From assembly GCF_013520985.1 (NCBI RefSeq), contig NZ_JACDTY010000002.1, forward strand, positions 620,001 to 684,000: a stretch of 64,000 nucleotides of DNA, written 5' to 3'. Each line of letters begins with the position of its first letter. Position 1 is the first letter of the stretch. The position numbers and the translations under genes are program-made. The stretch comes from Mesorhizobium neociceri (lineage in GTDB: Bacteria; Pseudomonadota; Alphaproteobacteria; Rhizobiales; Rhizobiaceae). The notes beneath the pieces are model-generated. The model was not told the origin of the DNA. It did not search any database and saw only the letters and a list, made by a program, of their open reading frames with translations. This document shows, one piece after another, positions 45,653 through 53,685 of the stretch.

Positions 45653-46561
45653 ATGAAGCAGCACTACACAATCCGGCACGGCGCCCTGGAGGGCGTGGAG
45701 GTGTTCCTGGCTGTCGCCAGGCGCCGCAACTTCCGCCGCGCCGCCGCCGATCTCGGTGTGACGCCGTCCGCGGTGAGCCAGGCGGTGCGCACGCTGGAAG
45801 CCCGCATGGGTGCGGCGCTGTTCGCCCGCACGACGCGGAGCGTCGGTCTGACCGAGGCCGGCCAGCGCTTCCTCGACCGCGCCGGCCCTGCCTTCGAGGA
45901 GATCGTCGCGGCCGGCGAGGCCGCGCGCGACGTCGGCCAACGGCCGACGGGGCTGCTGCGCCTATCGGTGCCCCGTTCCGTCGTGCCCTTGATCCTGGAG
46001 CCGATGATCGCGTCGTTCTGCCGGGCCTACCCGGAGATCGAACTGGAGATTGCCGCGAGCGACGAGATGGTCGATCTGGCGACCGGCGGCTTCGATGCCG
46101 GCATTCGCTTGGGCCAGTTCATCGCGTCCGACATGGTCGCGGTGCGACTTACGCCATCGTTCTCGTTTGTAGTTGTCGGCAGCCCCGACTATCTCGAGCG
46201 CCACGGCTGTCCCGAGCGTGTCGACGACTTGCGCCACCACGCCTGCTTGCGCTTGCGCCGCTCGAACGGCGCCATTGCGCCCTGGTCTTTCGCCGACGGC
46301 AACGAGGCGGTCGAGGCGATGGTCACAGGCCCGCTGATCGCGCACGACTATCCGACGTTGCTGGGGGCCGCTATGCAGGGCGTCGGGCTGGCGCAGACGC
46401 CTCGACCCGTCGCTGAAGGTTCGATCGCCGAGGGAAAACTCAAGCCGGTGCTGAAGGGTTTGGCCGCCGCGACGCCAGGCGTCTTCCTCTATCATCCCGG
46501 CAAGCGCCAGGTCCTGCCGAAACTGCGCGCTTTCATCGATCACCTCAAATCTGCGGGTTGA
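45653..46561 (+). CDS. LysR-family regulator
   Basis: A 302-residue regulator. The helix-turn-helix is RRRNFRRAAADLGVTPSAVS with the following ALFARTTRSVGLTEAGQRFL. The effector domain is like the PA2877/DmlR-like branch (TGLLRLSVPRSVVPLILEPM). It is divergent from a methyltransferase and membrane protein, which it may control. The gap is about 95 bases. Confidence 0.88.
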   Translation: MKQHYTIRHGALEGVEVFLAVARRRNFRRAAADLGVTPSAVSQAVRTLEARMGAALFARTTRSVGLTEAGQRFLDRAGPAFEEIVAAGEAARDVGQRPTGLLRLSVPRSVVPLILEPMIASFCRAYPEIELEIAASDEMVDLATGGFDAGIRLGQFIASDMVAVRLTPSFSFVVVGSPDYLERHGCPERVDDLRHHACLRLRRSNGAIAPWSFADGNEAVEAMVTGPLIAHDYPTLLGAAMQGVGLAQTPRPVAEGSIAEGKLKPVLKGLAAATPGVFLYHPGKRQVLPKLRAFIDHLKSAG

Positions 46562-46681
46562 GGCAATGAATGGGTAGAAAGCGGCGGAAGCGGCGAAGAA
46601 GTGAGTAGTCTGACGGGGAAGATCACGGACGGAACCAAACCGCCAGAGGCTGAGTTTTTCTTCTAAATGAAGGAGAGCGAA

Positions 46682-47035
46682 ATGCAGATACAAGGCGTTT
46701 ATGCGGCCCTGACAACCAAGGATATGAAACGGGCTGAACAGTTTTATTCGATCCTGTTCGGGCGTGGGCCGGACGATCGTCCGATGGACAATCTCATCCA
46801 ATGGCGCGACGTTGCTGGGGCCAACGTTCAACTCTTTCGCGACGAGACCAACGCCGGTCACGGCCGCTGCACTATTGTCGTTCCGCAAATGTCCGTTGCC
46901 CGGCAGGAACTCGCACGGGCGGGCTTGTCGATTGGGGACGAGAAGGCCGGCGAATTCGGGAAGATTGCACAGCTTAACGATCCCGATGGCAACCTGATCA
47001 CCTTGGCGGAACCTCCTCAAAGTAGATTCCACTGA
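46682..47035 (+). CDS. VOC/glyoxalase-fold protein
   Basis: A 117-residue vicinal-oxygen-chelate protein with one paired beta-alpha-beta-beta-beta module (VYAALTTKDMKRAEQFYSIL at the start, KIAQLNDPDGNLITLAEPPQ at the end). Metal ligands are incomplete, so catalysis is uncertain. The ATG at 46682 has AAGGAGAGCG upstream and is better than 46667. It is convergent with the FAD oxidoreductase by 3 bases. Confidence 0.8.
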   Translation: MQIQGVYAALTTKDMKRAEQFYSILFGRGPDDRPMDNLIQWRDVAGANVQLFRDETNAGHGRCTIVVPQMSVARQELARAGLSIGDEKAGEFGKIAQLNDPDGNLITLAEPPQSRFH

Positions 47036-47038
47036 TCG

Positions 47039-48385
47039 TCAGAGGGCCGGGCCTAACCGAACAGGGCTCCCATCATGGAAGCGCGACAGCCGGAAGCGGT
47101 TGAGGTCGTGCCCGGTCTCATTTCCCTGGATCATGTCGGCCACCACGCGGCCGACGCCAGGCCCGATGCCGAAGCCGTGACCACTCATTCCCGTCGCGAC
47201 GAAAAGACCGCCGATTGCCCGTACCTGATCCACGACGGGGACGACGTCGGGCATGGCGTCGATCATGCCACCCCAGCCGACTTTTAAGCGAACGGTTTCG
47301 AACTTTGGAAAAAGCTGTTTGAAATTGCGTCCTATCGAACGCAGACGGGCCGGCTCAGGGGCCGGGTTGAGCACTCGCATTCTCTCGAAAGGACTTATGG
47401 AATCCGGTGCCCAATCGCGCGGCGTCGACCATGCATCGGGGTAGCCTGAGGGCGCGAGCGGGAAATAGCGTGTTCCCAGCGGATTGTCCCTGAGGGCGGC
47501 AAGATATTTGGTGGCGTGCCGGAACGCGTCAGGTCCCAGGTAATGCAGATGGCTACCGCCCGCGGCGAGCGTGTAGCCGCCATCCTGCCGGCGCCTGAAA
47601 GCGATGCGTTCGTCAGTCGCCGCACCTGCATAGATTTCAGGCAGGGGTTCCGTTGCGGCTACGGTTACCCTGACGCTGAGTTGGGGGATGGAGACGCCGT
47701 GTCTGCGCAAGAACAGGGATGACCAGGCGCCGCCCGCAACCAATACGCTAGAGGCCTCGATATACCCCGCCTCGGTCCACACCCCTGTGACCCTGCCGGC
47801 CGAGATCTTGAGGGTTCGCGCTGCGCAATTCTCTACGATTTTGACGCCTTTTCGGACGGCAAGCCGGGCAAGCGCCGGCACCGCCAGCCAAGGCTCCGCA
47901 CGCATGTCGGAGGGCGTCGTCATCGCGCCCTTGAATTTGCGCGACATGCCTTTGATGAGTTTCGCCGTTTCGCCACTGTCCAGGAGGCGCGTGTCGAGCG
48001 CATGGATGGCAGCGATCTTCATGAACGCTTCGAAGCCGGCCATGTCCTTGTCGGACCTCGCCAGGTAGGTCACGCCTGTCTGGTTCAGCCCGATATCTTC
48101 GCCGCATTCCTCAGCCAGTTGCCGCCACAGGTGAATAGCCTCGATGACAATGGGCAACTCGTCGGCGTCGCGTCCCTGCTTTCTGATCCAGCCCCAGTTT
48201 CGCGAGGACTGTTCGGCCGCAACGCGTCCTTTCTCCAAGAGCGTCACCGGAATGTTGCGCTGCGCCAGGAAAAGCGCCGTCGTTACGCCAATAACACCGC
48301 CGCCAACGATCACCACCTCCGAAGTCTTCGGCGGCGGGCCAGGATGCTGGATTGGATCCGCTTCGGAGAACGGGAATGTAGGCAA
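47039..48385 (-). CDS. FAD-dependent amine/amino-acid oxidoreductase (DAO family)
   Basis: A protein of about 448 residues in the D-amino-acid-oxidase-like family. The ADP-binding motif is VVIVGGGVIGVTTALFLAQR, followed by GRVAAEQSSRNWGWIRKQGR. The C-terminal FAD block is FVATGMSGHGFGIGPGVGR. Homologues usually begin near the PTFPFSEADPI segment, so I chose the TTG at 48385 (with AGGTG upstream). A GTG at 48394 and an ATG at 48505 are in-frame options. The longer forms contain an odd Cys-rich stretch that looks like leader DNA. Substrate unknown. Confidence 0.82.
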   Translation of the reverse strand: MPTFPFSEADPIQHPGPPPKTSEVVIVGGGVIGVTTALFLAQRNIPVTLLEKGRVAAEQSSRNWGWIRKQGRDADELPIVIEAIHLWRQLAEECGEDIGLNQTGVTYLARSDKDMAGFEAFMKIAAIHALDTRLLDSGETAKLIKGMSRKFKGAMTTPSDMRAEPWLAVPALARLAVRKGVKIVENCAARTLKISAGRVTGVWTEAGYIEASSVLVAGGAWSSLFLRRHGVSIPQLSVRVTVAATEPLPEIYAGAATDERIAFRRRQDGGYTLAAGGSHLHYLGPDAFRHATKYLAALRDNPLGTRYFPLAPSGYPDAWSTPRDWAPDSISPFERMRVLNPAPEPARLRSIGRNFKQLFPKFETVRLKVGWGGMIDAMPDVVPVVDQVRAIGGLFVATGMSGHGFGIGPGVGRVVADMIQGNETGHDLNRFRLSRFHDGSPVRLGPAL

Positions 48386-48513
48386 GTGGCGCACCTGTGG
48401 GCTGGTCGATGGCTCTGGCTGACTGGTTGCCACCCTCCAAAAGCCAAAGCAAGGGCAGGTGCAGGCAGACCGTTGTCCCACGACGGCAAAGCTTTGAACC
48501 TTCATAAGGCCGC

Positions 48514-48726
48514 CTATGCAGGCGCCCCCGCCACCGAGCCCCTGACGACCAGGTCGACCGGCCACACCTCGCCGCGGGCGCCCTCTTCCAGGACGGAAAT
48601 GCGCGCCGCCAGCCGCTCGCCGACGGGCGCGCCGGCAAGGCGGATGGACGAACGCGCCGTCGACGGCGGCACCAGCGACAGGTCGCCAGGAATGGTCACG
48701 CCGAGGTCGCGCACGGCGCGCACAAC
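48514..48726 (-). pseudogene. C-terminal remnant of a LacI-family regulator (aglR-like)
   Basis: The segment encodes VVRAVRDLGVTIPGDLSL followed by ARSSIRLAGAPVGERLAARI and the ending DLVVRGSVAGAPA. It is nearly the same as the C-terminus of the intact LacI protein encoded at 52300-53322. The DNA is also closely similar, but 48 bases (16 codons) are missing in frame after GDLSL. The DNA-binding domain and most of the ligand domain are absent. It is a decayed partial duplicate about 3.8 kb from the intact gene, with the HpaBC locus between them. Confidence 0.85.
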
Positions 48727-48841
48727 CCGGCGCTCCTCACCAGCGCAGACTTTTGGAACGTCAGAGACGCTCAATTGCCAGGATGTTGTAAGGCTCGTTG
48801 GCGCAAGCGAGAGCATCCGCAGAAGATTTCATCGGGAAAAG

Positions 48842-49222
48842 CTAAGTCTCGTAGTAGTGAAGCTCGAGCAGCAGGCATCCGGTATGCGACCGGAACGGAC
48901 CGTGATAGACGCCAGGCGGCCGGCAGGCGTAGGTGTTGGGGGCAAAACTCAGTAATGGCTCATCCGCCGCATATCCGCCGACAATGAGATCTCCCGATAC
49001 CAGATAGACCTCTTCCCAGTACTCATGCACGAACGGCACCGTCGTATAGGCGCCAGGCGCAAACCGCAGCAGTCGCGTGCGGTGTCCCGTCTTGCCTGCT
49101 TCGTCGAGCCGGCCGGCAAGAATCTTCTGCTCGATGCCAGGCGGATAGCCCGGCGGCACATGCCAGCTCTCGCCCGTCATGTCGATGGTGTGGAATTCCT
49201 TGTGCTCCTTGCGGATCGGCAT
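48842..49222 (-). CDS. Cupin-domain protein (ChrR-like)
   Basis: A 126-residue single cupin. The barrel signature is FAPGAYTTVPFVHEYWEEVY with the His/Glu/Glu ligand pattern and a second half YACRPPGVYHGPFRSHTGCL. The ATG at 49222 has TTGAGG upstream. It begins 7 bases after the end of the HpaB-like gene, so it is the third gene of an hpaC-hpaB-cupin unit and may bind or process a product or metal of the hydroxylase. Confidence 0.82.
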   Translation of the reverse strand: MPIRKEHKEFHTIDMTGESWHVPPGYPPGIEQKILAGRLDEAGKTGHRTRLLRFAPGAYTTVPFVHEYWEEVYLVSGDLIVGGYAADEPLLSFAPNTYACRPPGVYHGPFRSHTGCLLLELHYYET

Positions 49223-49229
49223 GGAAACC

Positions 49230-50717
49230 TCAAGCCGCAACGAGCGCGCCATGGTCGACCTCGTCTTCCAGCGAATAGCTGTCCAGCATGTGGTCGACGA
49301 GCTGTGTACAGCGGTCCCAGTCGAACGTGCGGTAGCTGTGCCCCTTTGTCACAAAGCTAGCGCCGGCATAGAACAGCTCGTACTGCGAATGGCGCGAGGC
49401 GAATTCAGAGCCAACCGCATCCCAGGCCAACTTGAAGAACTTCACACGGCCTTCCGACGAACAGACCGGCGATTGCTGCGTTCTTTCAATAATGCCGCGC
49501 AACTCCGGATCGGCGAAATCCTGGACGGAGGACGGCAGCATAATCAGGCCACCGCCCGCCAGCTCGCGCAAGGCGAGTATCACCTTGGCGTAGAGTTCCT
49601 GCGTCAACACCTGGGCCGAATAGAGCGTATGGGCGTCGGGCACGAAATAGGCGCCGTGCATGTGGCCCTTCACCTCCATGGCGTGCACCAGCGCGTCGAC
49701 CATGGTGTTCTGCGCAGCCAGCGTGCCCAACGTCTCGCGCACCTGCGGAAAGTTGATAACGCCGTTGGTCTCGGCGATACGCCGGGCGATGCCGACGAGG
49801 AAGCGCATCTTCACCATCAGGCGGACCTGCGCCTGGTAATTCTGGAGGACATGCGCCGGCGTGGCATGGAACTGCCGCTGGCACATGGCGATATCCTGAT
49901 GAACGAAGATGCGTTCCCAGGGAACTTTTACGTCGTCGAAGTAGAGCACCGCGTCGTTTTCATCAAAGCGGCTGGCGAGTGGATTGTCGAAGACGCTGGC
50001 GGCGCTCTGCTCGTAGGATTTGCGCGACAGGATCTTCAGGCCGGCGACATTCATCGGCACGGCGAAGGACACAGCATAGGGCTCGTCGCCTTCGCGGAGC
50101 GGCTGGATGCAGGTGACGAACACCTCGTTTGCCATGATGCCGCCGGTCGCCAGCATCTTGGCGCCGCGGATCGTCAGGCCTGCTGCGTCCTGGTCGACGA
50201 CGCCGGCGGTGAGGAAGCGGTCCTGCTGCTCACCCGCGGACTTCGAGCGGTCGGCCTGCGGATTGAGGATGGCGTAGGTGAGATAGAGTTCGTTGTCCCG
50301 GGCGTAGCGGTAATAATCGGCAAGTGCTGAGGCTCGCGCCTTGTCATAGGCCTCGAAGACGTCGATCCCCGTGAACATGCCGGAAATGCAGGAGGCGACA
50401 TGGTCTGGGGCGCGGCCAAGAAAGCCGTAATGAAGCTCCGTCCAGGCCTCCAGCGCCTTGCGCCGTTCGACGAGCTCGGCATGGCTGCGCGGCAACTGCC
50501 AGATGCGATTGGCCCGCTGCCCGCCGCTTTCGGGAACTTCAAAGGTCATCAACGCCCGGTTATCCGCCCTCGCCTGGAAGTCGTAGAGCGTGCCGACCGA
50601 CCGGATCGTCCGGCGGAAGGCTGGATGCGCGGTGACGTCGCCGGCCGTCTGGCCATCGATATAGACTTGCCGGCCATCTCTCAGCATCTCGATGTGCTGT
50701 GCCCCAGTCTTGATCAT
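49230..50717 (-). CDS. hpaB: Flavin-dependent aromatic hydroxylase, HpaB-like oxygenase
   Basis: A 495-residue FADH2-using monooxygenase of the 4-hydroxyphenylacetate 3-monooxygenase large-component family. Typical blocks are AHPAFRRTIRSVGTLYDFQA, LTYAILNPQADRSKS, the VTCIQPLREGDEPYAVSFAV strand region and KVPWERIFVHQDIAMCQRQF. The ATG at 50717 follows GGAGGGGAAG. It needs reduced flavin from the adjacent HpaC-like reductase. Ring hydroxylation of a phenol is expected; the true substrate could be another phenolic, since no homoprotocatechuate genes follow. Confidence 0.87.
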   Translation of the reverse strand: MIKTGAQHIEMLRDGRQVYIDGQTAGDVTAHPAFRRTIRSVGTLYDFQARADNRALMTFEVPESGGQRANRIWQLPRSHAELVERRKALEAWTELHYGFLGRAPDHVASCISGMFTGIDVFEAYDKARASALADYYRYARDNELYLTYAILNPQADRSKSAGEQQDRFLTAGVVDQDAAGLTIRGAKMLATGGIMANEVFVTCIQPLREGDEPYAVSFAVPMNVAGLKILSRKSYEQSAASVFDNPLASRFDENDAVLYFDDVKVPWERIFVHQDIAMCQRQFHATPAHVLQNYQAQVRLMVKMRFLVGIARRIAETNGVINFPQVRETLGTLAAQNTMVDALVHAMEVKGHMHGAYFVPDAHTLYSAQVLTQELYAKVILALRELAGGGLIMLPSSVQDFADPELRGIIERTQQSPVCSSEGRVKFFKLAWDAVGSEFASRHSQYELFYAGASFVTKGHSYRTFDWDRCTQLVDHMLDSYSLEDEVDHGALVAA

Positions 50718-50748
50718 CTTCCCCTCCAAGGTCAGTAGTGCCAAGAAA

Positions 50749-51279
50749 TCAGTAGTGAATGTCGAGCGGCCAAAGCGGCGCCGCGAACTCCGTTGGCTGC
50801 AGTGACGCGTAGCGGCCCTTGCCGAAAACGAGCGGTTGCCGGTCGGCGAAGGACCGAAAGTGCTTCACCTTGGCGATGAACAGCACGTGGTCGCCGGCTT
50901 CGTGCGTAGCCCACGGCTCGCAGTCGAACAGCGCCGCCGCGCCGGGCAGTTCCGGGGCGCCAGAGCGGCTTTGCTCGAACCGCATCCCCTCCCACTTGTT
51001 GGAAAGCGGCCTGGCGAAGCGGTTGGAAATGTCCCTCTGGTTTTCCGAGAGGACGTTGACCGTGTAACTGGCCGCCTTCTGCCAGAGCGGTAAGCCGGCT
51101 GAACGACGGTCGATGCTGAACAGGACGAGTGGTGGATCGAGAGAAAGCGAGTTGAACGAACTCATCGTCATACCGAGCCGCTCGCCATCGGCCACACAGG
51201 TGACGACGCAAACGCCGGTTGGAAACTGTCCAAGCGCCTGCCTGAACGCGCGCATGTCGAAAGCCGTCTCGATGTTCAT
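50749..51279 (-). CDS. hpaC: Flavin reductase, HpaC-like component
   Basis: A 176-residue NAD(P)H:flavin reductase supplying reduced flavin to the HpaB-like oxygenase. Family blocks are FRQALGQFPTGVCVVTCVAD, the GMTMSSFNSLSLDPPLVLFS strand and the C-terminal PLVFGKGRYASLQP. It is 31 bases upstream of hpaB on the same strand. A cupin lies downstream and a GntR regulator upstream. Confidence 0.9.
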   Translation of the reverse strand: MNIETAFDMRAFRQALGQFPTGVCVVTCVADGERLGMTMSSFNSLSLDPPLVLFSIDRRSAGLPLWQKAASYTVNVLSENQRDISNRFARPLSNKWEGMRFEQSRSGAPELPGAAALFDCEPWATHEAGDHVLFIAKVKHFRSFADRQPLVFGKGRYASLQPTEFAAPLWPLDIHY

Positions 51280-51370
51280 GCCCGACCCCTCTCGGCACCG
51301 ATCTGCTATGTCGTCGAAATCAATTCACCCAATCCGTGGCCGCACTTCCCTGTCCGTTGTCGACTGGTTT

Positions 51371-52096
51371 CTATCCCCTGTGGCCGCCGACCTGCCCGCG
51401 GCTGCCGAAGCCTGCACTCCAGCTACCCGCAACCGGCAGCCGCAAGGCAACGAGCGTCCGCGCCAGATGCTCAGCGACGGCTGCCGACGCCTGCTCGGGC
51501 TGCCCGCGGCGTATGCCCTCGACGATCGCGGCATGCTCGGCGAGCACGCTGTCGCCGCGCCCGCCAGACATCATGATGGCGTGCACGCCCATCCGCAACT
51601 GGCGGTCCCGCAGGCTCTCATAGAAGTCGGCGAGCACCGGATTGCCGGCGGCGCGTACGATCGCGCGATGAAACTCCCGGTCGCATTCGATGAATGCAAC
51701 GGGATCGTTCCGCACCTCTACCTGTCGGGCGAGCAGCCTGTCGAGTTCGGCCGCAAGCATGTCGCCGAAGGCGGTTGCTTGCCCTGCGCACCACTCCTCC
51801 ACCAAGCTGCGGGCCTGCATGACCGCATCGATCTCCGCCTCGGTGATGGGCGGAACATAGGCGCCCTTCTTTGGCACGATCTGCAGGAGGCCATCGGCCT
51901 CAAGTCGCAATAGTGCTTCGCGCACCGGCGTCCGCGACGTTCCTGTCTCGCGGCAGACCTCCGCCTCCGTAAGGAACGTGCCCTCGCGGCTGGGCAAGGT
52001 CAGCACATGCTGCTTCAGCCAGCGGTAGACCACGTCCTGCGCAGCATCGGCGCGCTGGCCTAAGGCAGGGCGTTGCGATTGAAGGTGTTTTGTCAT
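51371..52096 (-). CDS. GntR-family regulator, FCD subgroup
   Basis: A 241-residue regulator. The winged helix-turn-helix is EAEVCRETGTSRTPVREALL. The FCD effector domain is all-alpha with metal/ligand His candidates in DREFHRAIVRAAGNP and LAEHAAIVEGIRRG. It precedes hpaC-hpaB-cupin on the same strand with about 90 bases between. A perfect ATGTATACAT palindrome lies 7 bases upstream of its start, so autoregulation and control of the hydroxylase are likely. Confidence 0.9.
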   Translation of the reverse strand: MTKHLQSQRPALGQRADAAQDVVYRWLKQHVLTLPSREGTFLTEAEVCRETGTSRTPVREALLRLEADGLLQIVPKKGAYVPPITEAEIDAVMQARSLVEEWCAGQATAFGDMLAAELDRLLARQVEVRNDPVAFIECDREFHRAIVRAAGNPVLADFYESLRDRQLRMGVHAIMMSGGRGDSVLAEHAAIVEGIRRGQPEQASAAVAEHLARTLVALRLPVAGSWSAGFGSRGQVGGHRG

Positions 52097-52103
52097 ACAC
52101 AGG

Positions 52104-52113
52104 ATGTATACAT
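52104..52113. promoter_or_regulatory. GntR/FCD operator candidate
   Basis: ATGTATACAT, a perfect 10-base palindrome directly before the GntR gene start. FCD-type GntR proteins commonly bind TnGTnnnACnA sites with this core. The position suggests the regulator represses its own transcription. Confidence 0.65.
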
Positions 52114-52299
52114 GTTGTCTATGATATCTTCAAGCTAATTTTCGATCTGGCTGCGCCGAGCGCAACGTCAAGAATTGGCGCGACCGCGACCATGCACCAT
52201 GGTCATCCGCGATGTCTGGCGCAAAGCTGCCACTCGCGTAGTGGACGACAGACGGCCGCCTGGGTCGAACTTTGGTCGCTACCTGCTGTTGGTCTTGGT

Positions 52300-53322
52300 C
52301 TAAACCGGCGCGCCCGCCACCGAGCCCCTGACCACCAGGTCGACCGGCCAGACCTCGCCGCGGGCGCCCTCTTCCAGGCCAGAAATGCGCGCCGCCAGCC
52401 GCTCGGCGACGCGGGCACCGGCAAGGCGGATCGACGAACGCGTCGTCGACAAGGGCACGGAAAAATTCTCCGGCTTCAGCCATGGGAAGACGTCGTCATG
52501 AGCAATCAGCGACAGGTCGCCCGGAATGGTCAGGCCGAGGTCGCGCACCGCGCGTACGACGCCGAGCGACATGATCAGGCTGGAGCAGGCGATTGCGGTT
52601 GGCGGTTCGCTCTGTTCGAGCAGGCGCCGGGCGGCGCGATAGCCGTTCTCCTCGGTCATCGTCACCGAGCAGACATGGCGCTCGCCGAGCGTCAGGCCGC
52701 TGGCGGCAAGCGCGCGGCGCATGCCGCGCTCACGATGGATGGCGAAGGTCTCGCGGTCGTCGCCATTGATGAGCGCGAGGCGCCGGTGGCCGAGCTGGAC
52801 CAGCAGCCGGGCCGCCTCGTGGAAGGCGCCCTCATTGTCGATGTCGGTGAACGGGTAGTCGAAATCGAAGCCGTCGCTGCGGCCATGGACGATGAAGGGA
52901 ATGCCCAGCGTGTTGACCAGCGCCACCCGCCGGTCGGCCGGCCGCGGCGAGGATATGTAGACCGCGTCGACCTGTCGGTTGGCGACGATGCGGCGATAGG
53001 TGGTCTCCTGGTCGTCGGCATCTGCCGGCGACAGAACGAGGTCGAGTTCGTGCGAGCGGGCATAGTCGCCCAGACCGGAGAGGAATTCGACGAAATGCGG
53101 ATCGATGTCGACCGACGCGCCGGTCGGCAGGACATAGCCGATCATGCCGGTCTTGCCGGTCGCCAGCCGGCGCGCGCTCGGGTTGGGCCGGTAGCCGTGG
53201 CGCTTGGCGGCATCCACCACGCGCCGGCGGGTTTCCTCGTTGACCTCCGGATAGCCGTTGAGCGCACGGCTTACCGTTGTCTGCGACAGAGCCAGCATAT
53301 GGGAGAGCTGCTTCAGGTTCAC
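52300..53322 (-). CDS. aglR: LacI-family repressor of the alpha-glucoside operon
   Basis: A 340-residue LacI regulator. The N-terminal helix-turn-helix is LSHMLALSQTTVSRALNGYP, the hinge is RPNPSARRLATGKTGMIGYV, and a sugar-binding domain follows. The start is GTG at 53322 with GGAGG ten bases upstream. A longer ATG start at 53397 would place 25 residues before the helix-turn-helix and is unlikely. It is divergent from aglE, as in the Sinorhizobium aglR-aglEFGAK locus. A partial duplicate of its 3' end is at 48514-48726. Confidence 0.9.
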   Translation of the reverse strand: MNLKQLSHMLALSQTTVSRALNGYPEVNEETRRRVVDAAKRHGYRPNPSARRLATGKTGMIGYVLPTGASVDIDPHFVEFLSGLGDYARSHELDLVLSPADADDQETTYRRIVANRQVDAVYISSPRPADRRVALVNTLGIPFIVHGRSDGFDFDYPFTDIDNEGAFHEAARLLVQLGHRRLALINGDDRETFAIHRERGMRRALAASGLTLGERHVCSVTMTEENGYRAARRLLEQSEPPTAIACSSLIMSLGVVRAVRDLGLTIPGDLSLIAHDDVFPWLKPENFSVPLSTTRSSIRLAGARVAERLAARISGLEEGARGEVWPVDLVVRGSVAGAPV

Positions 53323-53685
53323 TGGGAGGCCTCCAAGCCTCAAAGCGCTTCTAATTTTGAATCCACGCGGCCGCCACGACGGGCGCCGCCGAGCCATCGA
53401 CCATACGCACTGGTCTGGCCAGTTTGAAGCATAATATGCTGCTGCACCGCCAAAAAACTATGCTGCAATGCACTTTATCAAGTGTTGCAGCACGAAATTA
53501 AATCGATTAGCCTACTACCCTCTTGACTTCCGTTGGATTCAATGGCGAGATCAAAAGGACCAAAGCGCTTTGGAAGACTCTTTCGAAAGGTTGCGGTTCC
53601 TTTCCGAGTGAGTCACAGTCCTGCGGCGTCGGCGGACGGAATGGAGGTTCCGTCCGGGTGTATGTGACCACTGGGAGGAATACCG
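53323..53685. promoter_or_regulatory. aglR-aglE divergent control region
   Basis: A 363-base regulatory gap with several dyads. They are AAGCGCTT (53343-53350) near aglR, AGCATAATATGCT (53428-53440), a bulged inverted repeat with TGCTGCAA/TTGCAGCA outer arms and CACTT/AAGTG inner arms (53461-53492), and the perfect CCAAAGCGCTTTGG (53560-53573). The two GCGCTT sites fit LacI-family half-sites. No other gene is visible. Confidence 0.7.
53560..53573. promoter_or_regulatory. LacI-type operator upstream of aglE
   Basis: CCAAAGCGCTTTGG, a perfect 14-base palindrome with the central CG typical of LacI/GalR-family operators. It lies about 110 bases before aglE. A TTGACT hexamer at 53523-53528 could be the -35 of the promoter it covers. 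Confidence 0.75.

Noticed and set aside
52188..52204. GACCATG-CAC-CATGGTC dyad
   Set aside because: It is short and lies in DNA without a clear promoter or partner site; chance is a fair explanation.
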